A stretch of 12,842 nt of DNA from UBA3210 sp963623095 (GCA_963623095.1 CAVFKD010000033.1:1-12842), one strand, 5' to 3'. Counted from the first letter of the stretch, positions 1-6,526 are shown. Notes: generated by a model not told the origin, from the letters alone. A program made the numbers and translations.

Positions 1-461
1 TATATTGTTTCTTAATAAGTGATAGTTTTGAAGATTGTTTAAAAACAACTATTTCTATTGGAGGAGATTGTGATACAACTTCCGCGATTAGCTGCGCGAT
101 TGCAGAAGCATACTATAAAAAAATTCCTCAATATATGTTAGATAAAATGAACAATACATTTTTACCTAATGATGTAAAAGAAGTTTTATTAAAGGTAAAT
201 GAGAAGTTAGAAGAAAGAGATAGAATTGTTGATAAATATAAGCAATTTTCAGATGACCAGTTAGAATTGATTTATTATATAGAGTTTTCTGAAACTTTAC
301 CTGTTTTAATGGGAACATATCCAAGAGGCCCTATATATAGAGAACTTATGATTAAAGCTCTTGAAGAAGGAAAACCATTTACCTTTGAAGATTTAGATAG
401 AAAAATAGATGAGTTAGGATTTAAATACGATTTAATATTAAATGATGATGAGCTTAATTAG
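1..461 (+). CDS. ADP-ribosylglycohydrolase family protein, C-terminal part (5' end outside window)
   Basis: The frame is open from base 3 to the TAG at 459-461, giving about 152 visible residues; the start lies upstream of the window. Visible residues 20-25 read GGDCDT, followed by TSAISCAIAEAYY, which matches the C-terminal metal-binding motif (GGDxDT) of the ADP-ribosylglycohydrolase/DraG fold. Enzymes of this family use a di-metal centre to cleave ADP-ribose from proteins or from small ADP-ribosylated molecules. In many relatives the chain ends soon after this motif. Here about 110 more residues follow, rich in Lys, Glu and Asp, with a PRGPIYRELM patch that I do not recognise. The in-frame ATG at 135 is internal and is not the start. 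Substrate cannot be told from this fragment. Family assignment is fairly secure; the role is unknown. Confidence 0.75.
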   Translation, partial: YCFLISDSFEDCLKTTISIGGDCDTTSAISCAIAEAYYKKIPQYMLDKMNNTFLPNDVKEVLLKVNEKLEERDRIVDKYKQFSDDQLELIYYIEFSETLPVLMGTYPRGPIYRELMIKALEEGKPFTFEDLDRKIDELGFKYDLILNDDELN

Positions 462-469
462 TTTAGGAA

Positions 470-515
470 AAAAGATGAAGAGTAAGGTGAAATATTCTTC
501 ATCTTTTATTTAATA
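470..515 (+). terminator. Intrinsic terminator of the ADP-ribosylglycohydrolase-family gene
   Basis: Arms 470-481 (AAAAGATGAAGA) and 496-507 (TCTTCATCTTTT) are perfectly complementary over 12 bp around a 14-nt loop, starting 9 nt after the stop codon. The U-run is formed mostly by the end of the 3' arm and the following ATTTAAT, so it is somewhat weak but well placed. Confidence 0.7.
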
Positions 516-542
516 TTCGTTATAAATAAAATTTATCACGAA
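516..542. repeat. Inverted repeat upstream of the met-importer promoter
   Basis: TTCGTTATAAAT (516-527) and ATTTATCACGAA (531-542) pair at 11 of 12 positions around an AAA centre. No U-run follows on either strand, so an operator or protein-binding site is more likely than a terminator. It ends about 40 bp upstream of the -10 element at 584-589. Function is not known. Confidence 0.45.
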
Positions 543-558
543 CGATAAAAAAATAAGA

Positions 559-589
559 TTATACATATAATAACATATAGTGATATAAT
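559..589 (+). promoter_or_regulatory. Extended -10 promoter of the methionine-importer operon
   Basis: A perfect TATAAT (584-589) is preceded by TGA (581-583), giving an extended -10 element. The best upstream hexamer, TTATAC at 559-564, is 19 bp away and weak, as is usual when an extended -10 is present. Transcription would start near 596 and read straight into the T-box-like leader. Confidence 0.65.
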
Positions 590-601
590 CATCTTGTCTT
601 A

Positions 602-850
602 AAGATAAGAGATTAAAAAGCGTTGATTGGAAGAGTAATCAAATAACAACTTGTAGAGAGGCTTAGTTAGGTGAAATAAGCTAGGGAAGATTTGATGAAC
701 ATGGCCCAGGAGCTACATCTTAAGGGACACTAAGAGATGAGGGATCGCCCTTTAAAGCGATAGAGTATGATTGTACTTGAAAATATAAAAATATATTTAA
801 TTTTAATTTTCAGCATGATTACGTCCTTCCCTTATGGTAAGGATTTTTTT
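602..850 (+). promoter_or_regulatory. T-box-like tRNA-sensing leader, AUG (methionine) specifier, with terminator
   Basis: The leader carries T-box Stem I landmarks in order: a GGAAGAGTA segment containing the AGUA element (634-637), AGAGAG (655-660), a distal hairpin GCTTA/TAAGC (661-665 with 677-681) closing a GGTGAAA loop (670-676), then GAACATGG with a candidate AUG specifier at 701-703 followed by a purine, then GGAGCT (709-714). AAGAT (602-606) and ATCTT (717-721) can close the base of Stem I. ATCGC/GCGAT (744-748 with 757-761) lies where the Stem II/pseudoknot element is expected, and AAATATA/TATATTT (781-787 with 792-798) can be Stem III. The 3' end is a terminator. An AUG specifier fits the methionine-type importer downstream: uncharged tRNA-Met would allow read-through. 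The canonical AGGGUGGNACCGCG acceptor-binding sequence is missing; a degenerate AGCATGATTACG lies at 812-823. Confidence 0.7.
824..850 (+). terminator. Leader terminator in front of the methionine importer
   Basis: Two overlapping 5-bp hairpins are possible: CCTTA (830-834) with TAAGG (838-842) around a TGG triloop, or TCCTT (824-828) with AAGGA (839-843) around a 10-nt loop. Either is followed by seven T (844-850). A competing segment, ATGAGGGA at 737-744, can pair with TCCCTTAT at 828-835 (8 bp including one G-U) and would block the first hairpin. The gene's ribosome-binding site (AAGGAAGTGA, 851-860) starts immediately after the U-run. Confidence 0.65.
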
Positions 851-864
851 AAGGAAGTGAAACG

Positions 865-1842
865 ATGTCAGAATATATTATAGAACTTAGGAATATCTAT
901 AAATCATTTGGTAAAACTAATGTATTAAATAATGTTAATCTTCAAGTAAGAAAAGGAGATATCTATGGAGTACTTGGTTTATCAGGTGCAGGTAAATCTA
1001 CTTTAGTTCGTTGTATCAATGGTTTAGAAACATTTGATGAAGGAGAAATCCTTTATTATGGAGTACCTGCAACATTTGATCGACAATACAAAAGAGAAGT
1101 AGGAATGATATTTCAAAGTTTCAATTTATTACAACAAAGAACAGTATTAAAGAATGTTGAAATAGCAGGAGAATTATTTCATCAAGAAGGAAGCAGACAA
1201 AAAGCTATTGAACTTCTCAATAGAGTTGGTTTAGGTGATAAGTTAAATTCTTATCCATCTCAACTATCTGGAGGTCAACAACAAAGAGTAGCGATTGCAA
1301 GAGCCTTAATGACTAATCCAAAAGTATTATTATGCGATGAAGCCACTAGCGCACTTGATCCTGAAACTACTCAATCAATTCTTGAATTATTAAAAGAATT
1401 GAATGAAGAATTAGGCTTAACCATCATTATTATTTCTCATCAAATGTCAGTTATTGAAGCCATCTGTAATAGAGTCGCAATAATTGATCATTCCATGATT
1501 GTAGAAGATGGAACATTATATGATGTATTCTTATCTCCAAAAGCGGAAGTTGCAAAGAAGTTAATTTATTCAGGTCACTTAAATACAAAATTCAGTGATG
1601 ATCGATATATTAAATTAATCTTTGATGGAGAAATTGATAATCCATTAATCGCGAATATCATTCAAGATTGCAATATCTTAATTTCAATTGTTTATGCGGA
1701 TAGTAAAACAATTGATGGAAAGATATATGGTCAATTGGTTATTAAATTACCTTCAGTAGAAAAAGATGTTATTAAATTAAAGAAATATCTTTCATTAAAG
1801 AATATTAAATACGAGGAGATTATTAAAGATGAAATCAAATAG
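865..1842 (+). CDS. metN: Methionine ABC transporter, ATP-binding protein MetN
   Basis: This is the ATPase of a MetNIQ-type importer, which takes up D/L-methionine and related compounds. At 325 aa it is close to the usual length of about 340. Visible motifs are Walker A GLSGAGKST (38-46), the Q-loop glutamine (Q84), signature LSGGQQQR (134-141), Walker B VLLCDE (154-159) and the switch histidine H192. The C-terminal part (about 250-325) looks like the NIL regulatory domain, which binds methionine and inhibits transport in characterised MetN proteins; this separates it from amino-acid or lipoprotein-export ATPases. The start at 865 follows the RBS AAGGAAGTGA. The gene overlaps the permease gene by 14 bp. 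Expression is likely controlled by the T-box-like leader. Transport of methionine is inferred from family, NIL domain and leader. Confidence 0.9.
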   Translation: MSEYIIELRNIYKSFGKTNVLNNVNLQVRKGDIYGVLGLSGAGKSTLVRCINGLETFDEGEILYYGVPATFDRQYKREVGMIFQSFNLLQQRTVLKNVEIAGELFHQEGSRQKAIELLNRVGLGDKLNSYPSQLSGGQQQRVAIARALMTNPKVLLCDEATSALDPETTQSILELLKELNEELGLTIIIISHQMSVIEAICNRVAIIDHSMIVEDGTLYDVFLSPKAEVAKKLIYSGHLNTKFSDDRYIKLIFDGEIDNPLIANIIQDCNILISIVYADSKTIDGKIYGQLVIKLPSVEKDVIKLKKYLSLKNIKYEEIIKDEIK

Positions 1843-2602
1843 TAAAATCATTAAGATAGTCTTAATATCTCTAATATGCTTAGGTCTTCTTGGAGGATTT
1901 ATAACATTGTGTTGTATTAACTTCACTCAAGACCAATGGTCTGTATTATGGAAATCAACTTATGAAACAGTGATTCAAACAGTTATATCAGCATTACTTG
2001 CTTATGCGGCAGGTATTCCAGTTGGTGTATTACTCAATATCACTGCGAAGAATGGTTTAAAACCAAATAAGTATATTAACTTCATTGTTGGATTAATCGT
2101 AAATATCTTAAGAAGTATTCCTTGTTTAATCTTAGTTGTTATCTGTATGCCTTGGACTAGAGCGTGGTTTTCAAGAGGTACAGGTGAATGGTATACAATT
2201 CTTATTCCATTATTTGTTACAGCATTTGGTTTTGCGGCAAGAATGGTTGAACAATCCCTTGGTGAAGTTCCTTCTGGAGAAATAGAAGCATTTAAATCTT
2301 TAGGCGCAAGTGATTTCCAAATCATTACTAAAGTATTACTTCCTGAAGCTAGATCATCTCTTATTTCAGGAGTCGCAGTAACAGGCGTTACATTACTTGG
2401 ATATACATCATTCGCATACAATATTGCCGCGGGTGGTTTAATATCTACAATTTATACATATTATTCTAGAAATACAGGTGACTTTATGAATAGTTGGTAT
2501 TTCTGGGCATTAATTATCGTTGTAGTTGTCATTGTACAACTCATTCAAGAATTAGGTTTATTCATTTCAAAGAAATTAGATAAAAGGAGAAAATTAAAAT
2601 GA
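1829..2602 (+). CDS. metI: Methionine ABC transporter, permease MetI
   Basis: This 257-aa multi-pass membrane protein lies between the ATPase and lipoprotein genes. It starts inside the end of the ATPase gene (14-bp overlap) and ends in a 4-bp ATGA overlap with the lipoprotein gene, so translation of all three is probably coupled. The core has the MetI-type layout: a membrane helix near residues 43-70, NILRSIPCLIL (92-102), and the cytoplasmic coupling loop EAFKSLGAS...KVLLPEA (about 153-174) that docks on the ATPase. Typical MetI proteins are about 215-220 aa with five helices. The surplus here is an N-terminal hydrophobic segment (about residues 7-31) before the core, probably one additional membrane span. 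The stop is TGA, showing that TGA is not read as Trp in this organism. Confidence 0.88.
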   Translation: MKSNSKIIKIVLISLICLGLLGGFITLCCINFTQDQWSVLWKSTYETVIQTVISALLAYAAGIPVGVLLNITAKNGLKPNKYINFIVGLIVNILRSIPCLILVVICMPWTRAWFSRGTGEWYTILIPLFVTAFGFAARMVEQSLGEVPSGEIEAFKSLGASDFQIITKVLLPEARSSLISGVAVTGVTLLGYTSFAYNIAAGGLISTIYTYYSRNTGDFMNSWYFWALIIVVVVIVQLIQELGLFISKKLDKRRKLK

Positions 2603-3459
2603 AAAAATTAAACAAAGTATTAACATTATCTGCAGCAGTATTATCATTAGGATTTGCTTTAACAGGTTTTTCTAGCTGCGGATCTGATAAAACAGTTATT
2701 AGCATCGCAGCAAGTGATGTTCCACATGCAGAAATCTTAAATGAATGTGTTAAAGGCATTATTGAAGAGAAAGGCTACACATTAAAAGTCGCAACTATTG
2801 ACTGGACTACACAAAATGATGCAGTCGCGAATGGTGATTACGATGCAAACTATTTCCAACATATTCCATATTTATCAACATATACTGGTAAAGTAGAATT
2901 AGCGGCAACATGTAAAGTTCACTATGAACCTTTAGGAATTTATAAAGGAAAAGCTTCTTCATTAACAGGAGTAAAAGATGTAGAAATTTGTGATGATGAT
3001 TCTAATGCAATTCGTGCATTACAATTATTAAAAGCAAAAGGTATTATTACAGGTGCATTACCAATTGATGAAGCTGGTGAAAAATTAACAATTGAAACTA
3101 AATCTTGGACATCAGAAAATAATGTTAAAGTATATTTAATCGCAGAAAACTTACTTGCTCAATCAAGAGGTGATTATGATATTGCTTGTTTACCATGTAA
3201 TACAGCTTTAACAGGTAATATTGCTTCAACAGAAAGACTTGCAGTCGAAGATGATCCTGCACAAGTATCTGCGAAAGCAAATGTTCTTGCAGTTAGAAAA
3301 TATGATTATTTAAACGATACATCATATAAAACAAAAATTGATGTATTAACAAATGTATTATTATCAAGCGAAGTTTCTGAATATGTCGCAACTAAATATT
3401 CTGGAAATATTACTTGTGATTCATCAACACAAATTGATTTAAGATCAGAAATTAAATAA
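2599..3459 (+). CDS. metQ: Methionine-binding lipoprotein MetQ (NlpA family)
   Basis: This is the extracellular substrate-binding protein of the importer (286 aa). The N-terminus is a lipoprotein signal peptide: a KKLNK start, a hydrophobic stretch, and GFSSC with the candidate lipidated cysteine at C27. The lipobox is slightly atypical, with Phe instead of Leu at -3. The mature part matches the NlpA/MetQ family, with a VPHAEIL segment near the start, WTTQNDAVANGDYDANYFQH, and the YEPLGIYKGK region. These proteins bind methionine between two alpha/beta lobes and deliver it to MetI. The gene overlaps the MetI stop by 4 bp, and a GGAG-type RBS (AAAAGGAGAAAA) lies within the end of the permease gene. 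It is the last gene of the operon. Confidence 0.9.
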   Translation: MKKLNKVLTLSAAVLSLGFALTGFSSCGSDKTVISIAASDVPHAEILNECVKGIIEEKGYTLKVATIDWTTQNDAVANGDYDANYFQHIPYLSTYTGKVELAATCKVHYEPLGIYKGKASSLTGVKDVEICDDDSNAIRALQLLKAKGIITGALPIDEAGEKLTIETKSWTSENNVKVYLIAENLLAQSRGDYDIACLPCNTALTGNIASTERLAVEDDPAQVSAKANVLAVRKYDYLNDTSYKTKIDVLTNVLLSSEVSEYVATKYSGNITCDSSTQIDLRSEIK

Positions 3460-3471
3460 CTTAGAATTAAT

Positions 3472-3526
3472 ACAAAAATGGTTAGTGAGAATGACTTAGT
3501 TCAACTCGCTAACCTTTTATTTTTGT
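3472..3526 (+). terminator. Terminator after the methionine-importer operon
   Basis: GGTTAGTGAG (3480-3489) pairs with CTCGCTAACC (3505-3514) over 10 bp with one G-U. The flanking ACAAAAA (3472-3478) can also pair with TTTTTGT (3520-3526), giving an A-run/U-run structure that could work on both strands. Confidence 0.85.
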
Positions 3527-3582
3527 ATAATGATAAGACTTTAAAACATGATTCTATGATTGAAATGATTAAGCTATAAGAT

Positions 3583-3609
3583 GGAAGAATGATAAATTCT
3601 TCCTTTTTT
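3583..3609 (+). terminator. Second terminator between metQ and the LysR gene
   Basis: GGAAGAAT (3583-3590) and ATTCTTCC (3596-3603) form a perfect 8-bp stem with a 5-nt loop, followed by TTTTTT (3604-3609). It lies upstream of the LysR promoter, so it acts either as a fail-safe for the importer operon or as the end of a short transcript starting near a TATAAT-like element at 3526-3531. No -35 supports the latter. Confidence 0.75.
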
Positions 3610-3610
3610 C

Positions 3611-3639
3611 TTGTCATTGTGATAACTAATATTTATAAT
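3611..3639 (+). promoter_or_regulatory. Promoter of the LysR-family gene
   Basis: TTGTCA (3611-3616) and TATAAT (3634-3639) are separated by exactly 17 bp, a near-consensus housekeeping promoter. The predicted start (about 3642-3646) leaves a leader of only about 11-15 nt before the ATG, barely including the TTGAGG ribosome-binding site. Confidence 0.7.
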
Positions 3640-3656
3640 GCACTTGAGGTATTTTT

Positions 3657-4553
3657 ATGACATTACAACAACTTAGATATTTAATTACTATATCAAATAC
3701 TGGTTCTATGCATACCGCGGCAGAAGAATTATTAATTACACAACCTAACTTATCAAAAGCAATAAGAGACTTAGAAGATGAAATGGGTATAATTATTTTT
3801 AATCGTACCAATAAAGGTGTTTTATTAACTGATGATGGAAGTAAGTTTTTAGCTTATGCTAGACAAGTTGTTGAACAAGCGGATTTACTTGAAGATAATT
3901 ATAAAAACAAACAAAGTGTTAAAAGAATATTCGCGATATCTTCTCAACATTATGGATTCGTAGTTAATGCTTTTGTTAAATTAGTTGAAGAATTAGGTAA
4001 AGATAAATATGAATTCTCTTTACGTGAAACTAAAACTTATGAAGTAATCGAAGATTGTAAAGATGGTAGAAGCGAAATAGGTATATTATATTTATCAAAG
4101 TTTAATAGTGAAATTATTACTAAATTCATTTCTAATAATGGGTTAAAGTATGAAAAATTATTCCAAGTAAAACCACATATACTTCTTTCTAAAAATCATC
4201 CTTTAGCGAATAAGAAATCTTTAAAACTTTCTGAATTAGAATCTTATCCTCGATTAAGTTATGACCAAGGATTAAATAACTCTTTCTATTATTCAGAAGA
4301 ACCTCATCCATTAGAAAAAGTTAATAAATCAATCATTGTTCAAGATAGAGCGACACTATTTAATATCTTAATTGGTTTAAATGGTTATACTATCGCAACA
4401 GGTATGGTTAATCAAAACCTTGATGGAGACAATATTATTTCAATTCCATTAATAAGTGATGAAACAATGGATCTTATTTATGTCTATAATCCAGATAGAC
4501 CTATGAAAGATATTACTAAGCAATATTTAAATATATTAAAAGAATCAATATAA
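3657..4553 (+). CDS. LysR-family transcriptional regulator
   Basis: At 298 aa it has the standard LysR length. The N-terminal winged helix-turn-helix (about residues 3-60) reads MTLQQLRYLI, then GSMHTAAEELLITQPNLSK, with the following NRTNKGVLLTDDG wing, a clear family match. Residues from about 90 to the end form the two-lobed effector-binding domain. The RBS is TTGAGGT, 7 nt before the ATG. The gene is on the same strand as the importer operon but is separated from it by two terminators and has its own promoter. Which effector it senses and which genes it controls cannot be read from the sequence. Neighbouring candidates are the methionine importer, which already has an RNA-based control, and the downstream hemolysin III gene. 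Confidence 0.9.
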   Translation: MTLQQLRYLITISNTGSMHTAAEELLITQPNLSKAIRDLEDEMGIIIFNRTNKGVLLTDDGSKFLAYARQVVEQADLLEDNYKNKQSVKRIFAISSQHYGFVVNAFVKLVEELGKDKYEFSLRETKTYEVIEDCKDGRSEIGILYLSKFNSEIITKFISNNGLKYEKLFQVKPHILLSKNHPLANKKSLKLSELESYPRLSYDQGLNNSFYYSEEPHPLEKVNKSIIVQDRATLFNILIGLNGYTIATGMVNQNLDGDNIISIPLISDETMDLIYVYNPDRPMKDITKQYLNILKESI

Positions 4554-4558
4554 TATAG

Positions 4559-4605
4559 TTCTACTTACAGGAGAGAAGATTTCTTGTAAGTAGAATTTTT
4601 CTTTT
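4559..4605 (+). terminator. Terminator after the LysR-family gene
   Basis: TTCTACTTACA (4559-4569) and TGTAAGTAGAA (4585-4595) form a perfect 11-bp stem with a 15-nt loop, followed by TTTTT (4596-4600) and a further T-rich stretch. Confidence 0.88.
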
Positions 4606-4682
4606 TCTTATTAGAAAAATATTAACCACTAGTTTATAGATTTAAATAATTGCTTAATATATTATTTATTTGAGGTGAAGGT

Positions 4683-5543
4683 ATGGAAAAATCTGAATAC
4701 AAAGATTTAAAAAAACAATATAGTGATCTTAAACTTGAATATATTAGAAATAAAAATCAAATCAAGGATCAAAAAAGAGATGAACTATTAACTTTAAAAG
4801 AAGAATATAAATTAAATAAACTTAAAATAGAAAAGCCTTTAAAAGCGGAGAAATACGCATTAAAGATTGAAAAAAGAAGAATCAATCGTCAAAAGAATGA
4901 ACCTCCTAGAAGACATCTATTAGAAGAAATAGGTAATTCTGTAACTCATGGAGTTGGGGCTATTATTGCTTTAGTTTGTTTAGTTTTAATGCTATTAAAG
5001 TCTAATACAACATTAGAATATGTTGCTTCATCAATATATGGAACATGTTTCTTTTTACAAATGCTATTTTCATGTTTGTATCATTCATTTAGAGGTGGAT
5101 CAACAGTAAAAAGAATCTTTAGAAGATTTGATTATTCATCCATTTATTTACAAATTGGAGGAACATTCGCTCCATTATTCTTAATATATATGAATCAACA
5201 TATGTGGGGATTAACTGCAAGTTTAATTTTCTTTACCATTCAATGGGCTTTAATAATAACAGGAATTACATTTGTTGGTGTATTTGGTCCTGGTAGATTA
5301 AGATGGCTCCATTTTAGTTTATATTTCTTAATAGGTTGGAGCGCAGTTATTTTTATTCCTTATTGGATTAATGATAGCCTTCCTTTATTTTTATGGATTC
5401 TTGGTGGAGGACTTGTTTATACAATAGGTATGATACCTTTCGCAGCATTAAAAGGTAAACCTACCGCTCATTTTATTTGGCATTTCTTTGTTCTTATTGG
5501 CGCGGTAGTTCAATGGGTAGGGATATATTTATATTTGATTTAA
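4683..5543 (+). CDS. Hemolysin III/PAQR-family membrane protein with charged N-terminal extension
   Basis: Residues from about 80 to 286 match the bacterial hemolysin III (YqfA/PAQR-like) family: EEIGNSVTHGVGA (81-93), SCLYHSF with H134, RRFDYSSIY with D150, and AHFIWHFFVLIGA with H263 and H267, plus about seven membrane helices. The conserved His/Asp set resembles the zinc site of PAQR receptors, which are ceramidase-like hydrolases in eukaryotes; the bacterial function is uncertain and the name hemolysin is historical. Usual length is about 210-220 aa. The surplus is a highly charged helix-forming region at residues 1-75, very rich in Lys and Glu, probably a cytoplasmic coiled coil. The start is supported by the RBS GAGGTGA (4672-4678), so the extension is probably translated. 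It is followed by a convergent terminator. I see no strong promoter in 4601-4672. Confidence 0.88.
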   Translation: MEKSEYKDLKKQYSDLKLEYIRNKNQIKDQKRDELLTLKEEYKLNKLKIEKPLKAEKYALKIEKRRINRQKNEPPRRHLLEEIGNSVTHGVGAIIALVCLVLMLLKSNTTLEYVASSIYGTCFFLQMLFSCLYHSFRGGSTVKRIFRRFDYSSIYLQIGGTFAPLFLIYMNQHMWGLTASLIFFTIQWALIITGITFVGVFGPGRLRWLHFSLYFLIGWSAVIFIPYWINDSLPLFLWILGGGLVYTIGMIPFAALKGKPTAHFIWHFFVLIGAVVQWVGIYLYLI

Positions 5544-5559
5544 TAATAAAAACAACAAA

Positions 5560-5598
5560 AAAGAGATAGGATTTTTTGATTTCCTATCTCTTTATTTT
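5560..5598. terminator. Bidirectional terminator between convergent genes
   Basis: AAAGAGATAGGA (5560-5571) and TCCTATCTCTTT (5582-5593) form a perfect 12-bp stem around a T-rich 10-nt loop. T-rich sequence follows on the plus strand, and the A-run before the stem gives a U-run on the minus strand. It serves both the hemolysin III gene and the minus-strand dehydrogenase gene. Confidence 0.88.
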
Positions 5599-5604
5599 GC
5601 TTAA

Positions 5605-6363
5605 TTATCTTGCTAACCAACCGCCGTCGATTGCGAGAGTGAAACCATTGACATAATCACTTGCTTCACTAGCTAAGAAGATTGCTCCACCCATGAGGTC
5701 TTCTTTTTGTCCCCATCTACCTTGAGGAATTCTTTCTAAGATTGCTTCATTACGAGCTTCATCCGCTCTAATAGCGGCAGTGTTATTTGTTGACATATAA
5801 CCAGGAGCAATTGCGTTTACATTAATACCTTTGCTTGCCCATTCATTACATAATGATCTAGTAATACCTGCAATTGCAGATTTACTTGCGCAATATGAGA
5901 CAACTCTAAATCCACCTTGGTAAGAAAGCATTGAAGCAATGTTAATGATTTTACCTTTTCTTCCATCAGCGATACATTCTTTTGCGAATGCTTGAGATAA
6001 GAAGAAAACAAATTTTAAGTTAACATTTAAAACTTTATCCCAATCTTCTTCAGTAACATTAACTGAATCTTCTCTTAAAATCATACCAGCATTATTAACT
6101 AAAATATCGATATGACCAAATTTATCTTTTGCTTCTTTAATGATTCTTTCGATTGGTTCTGTAGTAGATAAATCTGCAGTTACTTGTAAGAATTCTCCGC
6201 CTTCTTTTTCTACTAATTCTTTAGTTTCATCACAAGATCTTCTTGCAACTCCAACTACCTTTGCGCCTGCTTTTGCATATGCAATACAAATACCTTGACC
6301 TAAACCAGTATTCGCACCTGTTACTAAAGCAACCTTGCCTTTAAGTGAAAACATATTGTCCAT
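5605..6363 (-). CDS. kduD: 2-dehydro-3-deoxy-D-gluconate 5-dehydrogenase KduD (short-chain dehydrogenase)
   Basis: This 252-aa cytosolic NAD(P)-dependent oxidoreductase has the full classical SDR set: TGANTGLGQG (15-24), NNAG (90-93), N115, S144, and Y157 with K161 in YCASK. Family-specific stretches point to KduD: FSLKGKVALVTG, KIINIASMLSYQGG, INVNAIAPGYMSTNNT, IPQGRWGQKEDLMG and the end AIDGGWLAR. KduD interconverts 2-dehydro-3-deoxygluconate and its 2,5-diketo form in the breakdown of unsaturated uronates from pectin or glycosaminoglycans. No other uronate gene (such as kduI or KDG kinase) is adjacent here, so the exact substrate is inferred; gluconate 5-dehydrogenase-like activity is the main alternative. 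The ATG at 6363 has the RBS AAGGAGAT (complement of 6373-6380) at 9 nt, favouring it over the internal Met4. Confidence 0.85.
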   Translation of the reverse strand: MDNMFSLKGKVALVTGANTGLGQGICIAYAKAGAKVVGVARRSCDETKELVEKEGGEFLQVTADLSTTEPIERIIKEAKDKFGHIDILVNNAGMILREDSVNVTEEDWDKVLNVNLKFVFFLSQAFAKECIADGRKGKIINIASMLSYQGGFRVVSYCASKSAIAGITRSLCNEWASKGINVNAIAPGYMSTNNTAAIRADEARNEAILERIPQGRWGQKEDLMGGAIFLASEASDYVNGFTLAIDGGWLAR

Positions 6364-6390
6364 AATTAAAATATCTCCTTTTATGTATTG

Positions 6391-6399
6391 ATTATATCA
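6391..6399 (-). promoter_or_regulatory. Extended -10 element of the kduD promoter
   Basis: The minus strand reads TGATATAAT (complement of 6391-6399), a perfect extended -10. No good -35 is visible at the expected distance. The predicted start lies about 10 nt before the RBS, giving a short leader. Confidence 0.5.
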
Positions 6400-6431
6400 T
6401 AAAAGTTATTGATATAAACTTACTTATTAAA

Positions 6432-6454
6432 TATGTGTGCTTTAAGCACATATA
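6432..6454. repeat. Inverted repeat between the divergent kduD and trpS genes
   Basis: TATGTGTGC (6432-6440) and GCACATATA (6446-6454) can pair over 9 bp with one G-U around TTTAA. No proper U-run follows in either direction. It lies upstream of the kduD -10, so it could be an operator for the sugar-acid gene; this is inference from position only. Confidence 0.4.
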
Positions 6455-6483
6455 AAATAAAAGAAATAGATAAATTAAATTAT

Positions 6484-6518
6484 TTGATAATTAAAGATGA
6501 AAAATAATTGATAATTAA
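6484..6518 (+). repeat. 11-bp direct repeat upstream of trpS
   Basis: TTGATAATTAA occurs exactly at 6484-6494 and again at 6508-6518, start to start 24 bp. The second copy ends 3 bp before the TATAAT at 6521. In such AT-rich DNA this may be chance or a pair of binding sites. Confidence 0.4.
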
Positions 6519-6520
6519 TA

Positions 6521-6526
6521 TATAAT
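6521..6526 (+). promoter_or_regulatory. Probable -10 element of the trpS promoter
   Basis: A perfect TATAAT lies 24 nt before the ATG. The hexamer 17 bp upstream (TGAAAA, 6498-6503) is a poor -35. The leader would be about 15-18 nt, too short for a T-box or any other riboswitch. Confidence 0.45.

Noticed and set aside
590..850. SAM-I (S-box) riboswitch upstream of the methionine importer
   Set aside because: An AGAGAGG segment is shared by chance, but the SAM-I core (GGCCC...GAAACC...GGCAACC in the right order and spacing) is missing, while several T-box Stem I elements are present in order.
2002..2421. Open frame of 139 codons antisense to the permease gene
   Set aside because: It lies wholly inside the well-supported metI gene, matches no family I recognise, and has no RBS; it is a shadow of the codon pattern.
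3526..3609. A small RNA gene between metQ and the LysR-family gene
   Set aside because: A TATAAT-like element and a terminator bracket about 75 nt, but there is no -35, no extended TGN and no recognisable RNA structure; tandem terminators are simpler.
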